Assembly (NCBI GenBank): GCA_017999215.1
Contig: JAGOBQ010000297.1
Coordinates: 1-5,754, forward strand
Length of the DNA stretch: 5,754 bases
Origin: Thermoanaerobaculia bacterium
Lineage (GTDB): Bacteria > Acidobacteriota > Thermoanaerobaculia > UBA5066
Direction of reading: 5' to 3'
Shown here: one piece after another, positions 1 to 4,951 of the stretch
Position numbering within the stretch: the stretch's first letter is position 1
How the letters are laid out: every line of letters starts with the position of its first letter
The notes under the pieces: model-generated
What the model was told of the DNA's origin: nothing
Database searches by the model: none
What the model saw: only the letters and a program-made list of their open reading frames with translations
Position numbers and translations under genes: made by a program

Positions 1-1
1 C

Positions 2-574
2 CTCCGTCGTCAGCCGGCCAGGCCCACCTTCGAGCTCGTCTACGTCTATGACCCAGGCGAGGGAACCGTGGAAGTCTTTGCCCGCGGTGATAAGAAGCTC
101 AAGACCTCGGCGGCGAGGCTCTTCACCGAGGTCGTCTTCGGACCTGAGGTATTGCTGCAGCCGCAGGAGCCGACGTACGGCATCGACATCTTGCGCGATC
201 GATCGACGACGCTTCGCGTCCGGCATGGGGACGGGGTCGCCTATGCGCGGGTCCGGAAGCTTCGCTTCGTCCGAGTGAGCGACTGGTCGCGCCGGATCAC
301 ATTCGAGGTTCCGGCGATCGGGCTGGAAGGGGACATCTACGACCTGATGGACTCGGAGCTGCGGCATTCAGCCACCGATCCCAGGTACGAACTGACCCAA
401 GCAGAGATCCAGCTGGTCATGATCGCGGCGGGGGAGCCGCGACGAGCGGAGCGCTACAGTTTCATGGTTACAGCTCCCCATCACTGCAACCTTCGGAACC
501 TCCCCGACGGGATCCAGGAGATCGCGCACCGTTATCTTCGCGACTGGGGCGTGAGTGGCAGCCGAGATTCCTGA
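2..574 (+). CDS. Conserved-looking hypothetical protein, 5' end cut by window edge
   Basis: I do not recognise a named family. The reading frame is open from the left edge to the TGA at 572-574 (190 codons visible). A GTG at 68 could serve as a start, but the residues before it (T-F-E-L-V-Y-V-Y-D-P-G-E-G-T, from about base 26) read like a folded beta-strand segment continuing into V-E-V-F-A-R-G-D-K-K, and no other start codon lies upstream in frame. I therefore infer that the true start is outside the window. The protein is mixed alpha/beta by eye, soluble, without a signal peptide or membrane span in the visible part. The C-terminus carries H-H-C-N-L-R-N-L-P followed by an amphipathic helix ending R-Y-L-R-D-W-G-V. 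It overlaps the next gene by 20 bases, so the two are almost certainly co-transcribed and probably act together. Coding status is well supported; function is unknown. Confidence 0.75.
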   Translation, partial: LRRQPARPTFELVYVYDPGEGTVEVFARGDKKLKTSAARLFTEVVFGPEVLLQPQEPTYGIDILRDRSTTLRVRHGDGVAYARVRKLRFVRVSDWSRRITFEVPAIGLEGDIYDLMDSELRHSATDPRYELTQAEIQLVMIAAGEPRRAERYSFMVTAPHHCNLRNLPDGIQEIAHRYLRDWGVSGSRDS

Positions 575-1931
575 GGCGCTGCTCGCCGTCCTCGACGAGG
601 AGAACGTCATCGTTTCGGCGGAGGCGGCTTCCCGCTGGCACTCCTCCGTCTTGGCCGCCTTCGAAGCGATGGGCGTGCTCGTGCCAACGGTTGAAGCGGG
701 ACAGGTTCTGTGCGATGCGTGCGACGACCAGCACGCGACAGAGGTCGTCCGTGTCGGGGATGGTCTCTATGGAACGTGCGCGACCGAGGGCCGGATCGAG
801 ATTGACCCCTCGCGCGTGAGGCAGTGGCGGACGAACCCGGACGCGCTCGTGGCACGCCTCGCCGAGGAACTCGGTGGAAAGGCGAGGGCGATGCTCGCCG
901 GCCGCCTATGGGATCTCGGCAGCATCAACCTCGGGGTCAGTCGGCGGACAGTTCTCGTCGCGCGCGGACTCCGTCGCGAGGGCTCTGCCGCGACACTTGA
1001 CCGTGCGTCCGTCGAGTTAGGACGAACGCCGTCCGTCCTGCTCACCATTCAGACGCCCGCTGAGCCACCGCGGACCGACGGCGCCCCGATCATCTTCGCC
1101 GTTGCTGCTGTCGTCGGTCTCGAAGGCGGGAGGCTCAGGATCCGGAAGGACGCATTCGTGGAGTTGCAGCCACTCAGGACGCATGTGGCTGGCGAGCGAC
1201 TCGCGGTGCCGAGCGGCGCGACGTGGGAGGACGTCACGCTGGCTGTGGCTCAGGAACGATTCCGCGTCGAGGTGTGGTCGCGGGGAGATCTGGAGGTCGA
1301 CCGGACGCTCGGCTTCAAGGAGGCCGGCTTCGAGGACCGAAGGCAGAAGAAGCCGAACGACAGCTGGAGTCTGCTGCGCGACCTCGCGGGTAACGGAGGC
1401 GTCGCGCCATCGGAGATCGCGAGGGCGCAGAAGCTGCGGGTCTCGAAGCTGAGGAGGGCGTTGAAGGCCCTGCTGCCGATCGATGGCGACCCGATTAGGT
1501 ACGAAGAAAAGGAATACCGCGCGGCGTTCCTGGTGCACGAGGAGGGGCCCGTTAAGCCCTTGCGGATCCCCCGCGGTGCGACCTGGCGCGACGTCTCGAT
1601 CTGGATCGAGCACCGGAACCGCCTCCAGATTCTCGTGAAGGACAAGAGCTTCTCCGTTGACCGGGAACAGCTTGAGTTTTCTGGCCGAGATGGGAAGGCG
1701 ACGCGAGCCGGAGAGGCCCTCGAGGCTCTCGCGAAGGGCTCGACAATCGATCGAAGCTACGACGACCAGGGGATGCTCGAACTCAACAAGGGGCTCACGG
1801 CCCTCGGCGTAGTGGGCGAGCCATTCGATCTGGTCGACATCCCGCGGGGAGACCGTACTGGCCCGGATGAGTCTCTCTACGCCAAGCGCTGGAAGCCCTG
1901 GTTCACTCTCGGTGATGCCCGGCAGCGGTAG
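555..1931 (+). CDS. Hypothetical protein with N-terminal Cys/His knuckle and internal duplication
   Basis: A 458-aa protein of no family I can name. The GTG at 555 is the first possible start because an in-frame TGA sits directly before it at 552-554. Residues 53-75 contain C-D-A-C (C53, C56), H60 and C75, a possible zinc-binding knuckle. Residues about 112-205 form a mixed region (A-G-R-L-W-D-L-G, then a hydrophobic strand around 178-189). The C-terminal half holds two related units: G-A-T-W-E-D-V at 221-227 and G-A-T-W-R-D-V at 341-347, each preceded by L-x-(V/I)-P-x and followed by beta strands. After the first unit, residues 270-322 look like a winged helix-turn-helix; the equivalent stretch after the second unit (about 385-430) is more diverged. 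No signal peptide or membrane span is seen. The DNA-binding reading is inference. It overlaps the upstream gene by 20 bases. One rare TTA leucine codon occurs at 1017-1019. Confidence 0.8.
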   Translation: MAAEIPEALLAVLDEENVIVSAEAASRWHSSVLAAFEAMGVLVPTVEAGQVLCDACDDQHATEVVRVGDGLYGTCATEGRIEIDPSRVRQWRTNPDALVARLAEELGGKARAMLAGRLWDLGSINLGVSRRTVLVARGLRREGSAATLDRASVELGRTPSVLLTIQTPAEPPRTDGAPIIFAVAAVVGLEGGRLRIRKDAFVELQPLRTHVAGERLAVPSGATWEDVTLAVAQERFRVEVWSRGDLEVDRTLGFKEAGFEDRRQKKPNDSWSLLRDLAGNGGVAPSEIARAQKLRVSKLRRALKALLPIDGDPIRYEEKEYRAAFLVHEEGPVKPLRIPRGATWRDVSIWIEHRNRLQILVKDKSFSVDREQLEFSGRDGKATRAGEALEALAKGSTIDRSYDDQGMLELNKGLTALGVVGEPFDLVDIPRGDRTGPDESLYAKRWKPWFTLGDARQR

Positions 1932-1941
1932 TCGATAACCG
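1927..1941. repeat. Imperfect palindrome, left copy of a repeated pair
   Basis: The sequence GGTAGTCGATAACCG matches the copy at 2057-2071 in 13 of 15 positions, and both fit GGTnnTCGAnnACC, a dyad centred on TCGA. This copy covers the TAG stop codon of the 458-aa gene. Such a dyad pair could be an operator or recombinase site; the role is inference. Confidence 0.4.
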
Positions 1942-2080
1942 CGCCGCTCCGCCCTCGGCCGATTCCCAGCCTCGCCTCCCCGTGCCTCTATTCGATTCGG
2001 GTAGAGCCGTTTAGGCCGGTACTGCGTCTGCGCTCGTCGATGACGTTCGTGATCCCGGTTGTCGATTACCGAAGAAGGGC
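1932..2080. other. Non-coding gap between the two gene modules
   Basis: This 149-base stretch separates the left gene pair from the right operon. I see no convincing ORF, no clear sigma-70 promoter and no strong terminator. A weak hairpin is possible (CTCTA at 1986-1990 with TAGAG at 2002-2006) but it lacks a GC-rich stem and a proper T-run. The imperfect palindromes at 1927-1941 and 2057-2071 bracket the gap. If the right operon has its own promoter it should lie here or inside the small ORF that follows. Confidence 0.5.
2057..2071. repeat. Imperfect palindrome, right copy of a repeated pair
   Basis: The sequence GGTTGTCGATTACCG is the second copy of the GGTnnTCGAnnACC dyad, starting 130 bases after the first. 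It ends nine bases before the GTG at 2081, a position suited to an operator controlling the right-hand operon. The function is inferred from position and symmetry only. Confidence 0.4.
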
Positions 2081-2269
2081 GTGGACACGAACCTCGACCG
2101 ACCCGGAACGCACCGCAGGCAGCGGCCAGCGTCGCGCAGTCTCTCGGTGGCGCTTGGGCTGACGGCTGGGGACGAAGGGGCTGAGCAGAACCTGCTGGCC
2201 TTCTTCGAGGTCCTCGCCGACTGGCAGCGAGCACGCCGGGGGGAATCCGTCACCGAGACGGTCGACTAG
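2081..2269 (+). CDS. Possible small hypothetical protein, 62 aa
   Basis: This is a tentative gene. The GTG at 2081 is preceded by a purine-rich GAAGAAGGG (2071-2079), which resembles a ribosome site but lies unusually close to the start. The N-terminal third is Arg-rich and could be non-coding sequence read through, while the C-terminal part (E-Q-N-L-L-A-F-F-E-V-L-A-D-W-Q-R, residues 35-50) looks like a genuine amphipathic helix. A second GTG at 2147 would give a 40-aa product. The stop TAG (2267-2269) lies 23 bases before the next start, consistent with an operon. It may be a real small gene at the head of the replication operon or the remnant of a larger one. No function can be assigned. 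Confidence 0.4.
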   Translation: MDTNLDRPGTHRRQRPASRSLSVALGLTAGDEGAEQNLLAFFEVLADWQRARRGESVTETVD

Positions 2270-2281
2270 ACGGTCCGCGAT

Positions 2282-2286
2282 GGAGG
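2282..2286 (+). promoter_or_regulatory. Shine-Dalgarno site of the 43-aa membrane peptide gene
   Basis: GGAGG sits six bases before the ATG at 2293, ideal spacing. It selects that ATG rather than the ATG at 2280, which would give an Arg-rich in-frame extension of the primase. It is the main evidence that the small gene is translated. Confidence 0.65.
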
Positions 2287-2292
2287 ACATCC

Positions 2293-2424
2293 ATGAGCGT
2301 TGTCGTCGGTCCTCGGAGCCAGGACGAACGAGATCCAGGCGCGACCCGGCGCCGCTGGCTTCTCCTCATCGCCGCGGTGGTTGTCGCTGCACTCGTCGCT
2401 TCCAGGGCCGGGGGTGCCGCATGA
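2293..2424 (+). CDS. Single-span membrane micro-protein, 43 aa
   Basis: The ATG at 2293 follows an ideal GGAGG by six bases, and the frame ends in a TGA at 2422-2424 that overlaps the primase ATG (2421-2423) as ATGA. Residues 1-21 are hydrophilic and end in R-R-R (19-21). Residues 22-36 (W-L-L-L-I-A-A-V-V-V-A-A-L-V-A) are an uninterrupted hydrophobic segment, followed by a short S-R-A-G-G-A-A tail. By the positive-inside rule the N-terminus would stay in the cytoplasm. The span is short but sufficient for a single transmembrane helix; a signal-anchor is the other reading. I recognise no family. The coupling to the primase suggests either a membrane anchor for replication or a leader-like role in setting primase translation; both are inference. 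A product this small would be missed by usual length cut-offs. Confidence 0.6.
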   Translation: MSVVVGPRSQDERDPGATRRRWLLLIAAVVVAALVASRAGGAA

Positions 2425-2987
2425 CCGAGATCCCGATCGCTCCGTCGCCGCCTCCCATCGACCCCAAGAAGGACCCCTCGCGGAAGCCCCCGACGCTGGT
2501 CCCCCGCCCGGACGACTTCCCCCTCGTCCTCACCGCGCTCCCGCAATGGATCAGGTGGCGCTGGACTTGGAATGCCGTTCGCCGCTACTGGACAAAGGTC
2601 CCCGTCTGCGCCAGCGCAGCCCGGAACGCCTCGGCGACCGATCCGAAGACCTGGGGCGCGTTCGCCGATGTCGTCTCGCGCCTGGAACAGGACGAGGTCG
2701 ACGGGATCGGCTTCGTCTTCACCGCCAGCGATCCCTTCTGCGGCGTCGACCTCGACAAGTGCCGCAACCCAGAGACGGGAACGATCTCCGACGAGGCGCT
2801 GGACGTCCTCGTCGCTCTCGACAGCTACGCGGAGTTGAGCGTCACGGGGACCGGTGTCCACGTGATCGTCCGCGCCTCGATGGGCGACCTCGGGGGGAAG
2901 AAGTCTGCCTTCATCGAGGTCTATGACCGTGCCCGGTACTTCACGATGACCGGGCACCGCCTCCCTGCCAGGAGGGCGGCGCGGTGA
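2421..2987 (+). CDS. Primase domain protein of the NrS-1-type phage polymerase family (AEP-like), separate N-terminal half
   Basis: A 188-aa protein matching the N-terminal primase-polymerase domain of NrS-1-like phage enzymes, which make primers and extend DNA at replication origins. Residues 1-30 are a Pro/Lys-rich leader. The domain follows: L-P-Q-W-I-R-W (40-46), Y-W-T-K-V-P (56-61), D-G-I-G-F-V-F (94-100), metal-binding G-V-D-L-D (108-112, with D110 and D112), T-G-T-G-V-H-V-I-V (142-150, with H147), then I-E-V-Y-D (165-169) and Y-F-T-M-T-G-H-R-L-P (173-182). These fit the acidic motif, the histidine motif and the third motif of archaeo-eukaryotic primases. The ATG at 2421 is chosen because it overlaps the previous stop (ATGA) and follows GGGGG at 2409-2413. 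In relatives I know, the chain continues straight into the sequence found at the start of the next gene; here it stops, and the next gene begins in another frame with a GTGA overlap. Confidence 0.8.
   Translation: MTEIPIAPSPPPIDPKKDPSRKPPTLVPRPDDFPLVLTALPQWIRWRWTWNAVRRYWTKVPVCASAARNASATDPKTWGAFADVVSRLEQDEVDGIGFVFTASDPFCGVDLDKCRNPETGTISDEALDVLVALDSYAELSVTGTGVHVIVRASMGDLGGKKSAFIEVYDRARYFTMTGHRLPARRAAR
2970..2975 (+). promoter_or_regulatory. Shine-Dalgarno site for the helicase gene, inside the end of the primase gene
   Basis: AGGAGG lies eight bases before the GTG at 2984, a near-perfect ribosome site. It argues that the helicase half is started independently, by coupled re-initiation, rather than arising only from frameshifting or being a broken gene. 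Confidence 0.7.
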
Positions 2988-4951
2988 TTCCCGATCGTCA
3001 GGCCGAGATCGACGCCCTCCTCCGGAGGCACTTCCCGCTTCGCAGCGAGAAGGCCCCGCGCGAGTCTCAGCTCACCGGCAAGGCCCCCTCCGACATCATC
3101 GCCCGCGCCTCCCGGGCCAAGAACGGCGCCCGCTTCGCTCGCCTCTTCGCCGGCAAGTGGGAAGGGGAGTACGGCAGCCAGAGCGAGGCGGACTTGGCCC
3201 TCTGTTCGATGCTCGCGTTCTGGACCAAGAAGGACGCCGCTCGTGTCGACGCTCTCTTCCGCGATTCCGGTCTCTTCCGTCCGAAGTGGGACGAACGGCA
3301 TTTCGGCGACGGACGTACCTACGGCCAGGAGACGGTCGCGAAGGCGATCTCGCTGACGAAGGAGACCCTCGGGTCGAGGCGCCCTGCGCCAGACCCTGAA
3401 CGCGAGGACTTGTACGACCAGCTCATCTGCGGCGTCGACAAGGACGGGGAGAGGAAGCCGAAGGCCGTCGTCGCCAACGCGCTCCTCGTGCTCCGTCGAC
3501 ACTCTTCGTGGAAGGACTGCGTCGGCTGGGACGAGTTCGGCCAGAGAGTCGTCCTCCGCCAGCGCCCTCCGTACGAGTCAGGCGAGCCCCATGTCGCGCC
3601 GCGAGAGTGGGGGGACGAGGACGACATCCAGACGGCCGCGTGGATGCAGTCTGAGCTGGGCCTCCTCGTCAACTCCGAGATCGCCCGCCAGGCCGTCGCC
3701 ACCGTCGCCCACGAGCATCCGTTCCATCCCGTGCGCGACTACCTCTCCGGTCTGACGTGGGATGGGCGCCCGCGGCTGGACGAGTGGCTCAGTGCGTACC
3801 TCGGGGCAAGCGACTCGCTCTACGTGCGAGCGATCGGCGCCCGCTGGCTCATCTCCGGTGTTGCGCGGGTCTTCCAGCCGGGTGCGAAGGCCGACCACGT
3901 CCTCGTCCTCGAAGGCGCCCAGGCCATCGGGAAGAGCACGGCATTGAGGACGCTGGGCGGCGAGTGGTTCACCGACGAGCTGGATGCACTCGGCTCCAAG
4001 GACGCTGCCGCCCAGCTCCACGGCGTCTGGATCATCGAGCTCGCTGAGCTCGACGCCCTCGGACGATCCGAGATCTCGCGCACGAAGGCGTTCATCTCGA
4101 AGTCCTTCGACCGATACCGCCCACCGTATGGGAAGCACGCGGTCCGGTACGAGCGGCAGTGCGTCTTCGCGGGCACCGTCAACCACCAGGACTATCTCAA
4201 GGACGAGACCGGCAACCGGCGCTTCTGGCCGGTCCGGTGCAAGGCCGTGACAGCGAACGGGCTCGTCGATATCCCGGCGCTCAGGCGGGATCGAGACCAG
4301 CTCTGGGCCGAGGCCGTCGTGCGCTTTCTGAAGGGCGATCCCTGGTGGCTCGAGGGCCGGACGCTGATCCAGCAGGCCCAGGCCGAGCAGGAGCAGCGCT
4401 ACCTCGTTGACGTCTGGGAACCCCTCGTCGCTCAGTCCGTGTCGCAGAAGGAGTCGGTCTCCGTCGGTGAGGTGCTTGAGGACCTCGGGGTCGAGATCCC
4501 GAAGCAGGGACAAGCTGAGCAGAACCGCATTGCCCGCTGCCTCAAGCACCTCGGGTGGACACGGCGACAGCGCCGCGAGGGCGGGTACCAGACCTGGCGC
4601 TACTTCCCTCCGTCACCAGTCCCTTCGTCGTCACCACTCGACTTCGAGGATGGTGGTGACGATCAACTCCGCTCTTCATCGGCCCCGCCACCACTGCAAC
4701 CAGTTTCACCAGTAGAGGGGGAATTACGTGAGACGGGGGGAATAGAGGAGGGAGTAGTAGTAACAGGGGATATATGGGGGGCCGCTGGTGACAGCGGTGA
4801 CACTGGTGACGGGCCCTTCCGGGACGGCCCTCCCCCAACCCCCGCCCATCTGTGCTTCTGCTGTGGTGGACGTGAGTTCTTCCCCGTGCCTCTCGGGGAA
4901 CCCGTCTGCGTCAGGTGCCACCCCCCGGCCTTTCTGGAGGTCAAGAAGTGA
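2984..4951 (+). CDS. VirE/VapE-family P-loop helicase-ATPase with NrS-1-type helicase-associated domain and C-terminal zinc ribbon
   Basis: A 655-aa predicted replicative helicase partner of the upstream primase. The start is the GTG at 2984, after AGGAGG. Domains in order: residues 1-20 (I-P-D-R-Q-A-E-I-D-A-L-L) match the segment that directly follows the primase domain in NrS-1-like proteins; 50-125 resemble their helicase-bundle domain (S-Q-S-E-A-D-L-A-L-C, R-P-K-W-D-E-R, T-Y-G); about 240-460 form the virulence-associated E ATPase, with G-L-T-W-D-G-R-P-R-L-D (256-266), Walker A G-A-Q-A-I-G-K-S-T (311-319), Walker B W-I-I-E-L-A-E-L-D (349-357) and the sensor/arginine-finger block G-T-V-N (397-400) to T-G-N-R-R-F-W-P-V (409-417). 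Residues 488-541 look like a winged helix. A low-complexity linker (544-620) leads to C-x-C-C-G-G and C-V-R-C-H-P-P (624-648), a zinc ribbon. Such enzymes form hexameric rings that unwind DNA. The linker DNA is compositionally odd. The stop overlaps the methylase start (GTGA). Confidence 0.9.
   Translation: MIPDRQAEIDALLRRHFPLRSEKAPRESQLTGKAPSDIIARASRAKNGARFARLFAGKWEGEYGSQSEADLALCSMLAFWTKKDAARVDALFRDSGLFRPKWDERHFGDGRTYGQETVAKAISLTKETLGSRRPAPDPEREDLYDQLICGVDKDGERKPKAVVANALLVLRRHSSWKDCVGWDEFGQRVVLRQRPPYESGEPHVAPREWGDEDDIQTAAWMQSELGLLVNSEIARQAVATVAHEHPFHPVRDYLSGLTWDGRPRLDEWLSAYLGASDSLYVRAIGARWLISGVARVFQPGAKADHVLVLEGAQAIGKSTALRTLGGEWFTDELDALGSKDAAAQLHGVWIIELAELDALGRSEISRTKAFISKSFDRYRPPYGKHAVRYERQCVFAGTVNHQDYLKDETGNRRFWPVRCKAVTANGLVDIPALRRDRDQLWAEAVVRFLKGDPWWLEGRTLIQQAQAEQEQRYLVDVWEPLVAQSVSQKESVSVGEVLEDLGVEIPKQGQAEQNRIARCLKHLGWTRRQRREGGYQTWRYFPPSPVPSSSPLDFEDGGDDQLRSSSAPPPLQPVSPVEGELRETGGIEEGVVVTGDIWGAAGDSGDTGDGPFRDGPPPTPAHLCFCCGGREFFPVPLGEPVCVRCHPPAFLEVKK
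4612..4810. repeat. Cluster of GTCACCA / TGGTGAC repeats within the helicase linker; candidate iterons
   Basis: GTCACCA occurs at 4612-4618 and 4630-4636, with a one-mismatch form (TTCACCA) at 4705-4711. The reverse complement TGGTGAC occurs at 4654-4660, 4786-4792 and 4804-4810, with CGGTGAC at 4795-4801. The 9-mer GTCACCAGT (4612-4620) is perfectly complementary to ACTGGTGAC (4802-4810). Three copies at 4784-4810 are in exact 9-base tandem and encode A-G-D, S-G-D, T-G-D. The mixture of orientations and frames is not explained by one peptide repeat, so a DNA-level role such as origin iterons is possible (inference). Confidence 0.5.
4711..4781 (+). other. Purine- and G-run-rich tract of lower GC inside the helicase gene
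   Basis: This stretch is nearly all purine plus T on the + strand, with very few C. It has G-runs at 4717-4721, 4735-4740, 4750-4752, 4766-4769 and 4776-4781, separated by AT-rich bits such as AATTA and TATAT. It encodes part of the Glu/Gly/Val-rich linker. Its composition differs sharply from the surrounding C-ending codons and it lies between the left and right groups of the GTCACC/GGTGAC repeats. It could be an unwinding or strand-selection element, or simply unconstrained linker. Confidence 0.5.
4936..4940 (+). promoter_or_regulatory. Shine-Dalgarno site of the ParB-methylase gene
   Basis: GGAGG lies seven bases before the GTG at 4948 and inside the last codons of the helicase gene. It fixes the overlapping GTG as the start and shows translational coupling. 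Confidence 0.7.

Noticed and set aside
68..70. GTG as the start of the first gene
   Set aside because: The residues encoded just before it look like real structured protein and the frame is open to the window edge, so the gene most likely starts upstream.
1986..2006. Possible terminator hairpin, or a tRNA T-arm remnant (TTCGATTCGG)
   Set aside because: The stem is only five A/T-containing pairs with an 11-base loop and no proper T-run, and no acceptor or anticodon arm can be built around it.
1017..2234. Antisense open frame of 405 codons
   Set aside because: It lies opposite the well-supported 458-aa gene and runs into the gap; its product is an Arg/Pro/Ala-rich mix without domain features, as expected for the reverse strand of GC-rich coding DNA.
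2280..2420. In-frame 47-residue N-terminal extension of the primase from the ATG at 2280
   Set aside because: The extension is Arg/Cys-rich shadow sequence, the GGAGG at 2282-2286 serves the ATG at 2293 instead, and the ATGA overlap supports a primase start at 2421.
2960..2987. Classic -1 programmed frameshift site joining primase and helicase
   Set aside because: No X-XXY-YYZ slippery heptamer is visible before the TGA; coupled re-initiation from AGGAGG is the simpler explanation.
3578..4549. Antisense open frame of 323 codons
   Set aside because: It is opposite the VirE ATPase core with its Walker motifs; the product is Leu/Asp/Val-rich without recognisable motifs.
4784..4810. CRISPR-like or minisatellite array
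   Set aside because: The unit is only 9 bases with no spacers and only three copies; it is better described as a short in-frame tandem belonging to the wider GTCACC/GGTGAC cluster.
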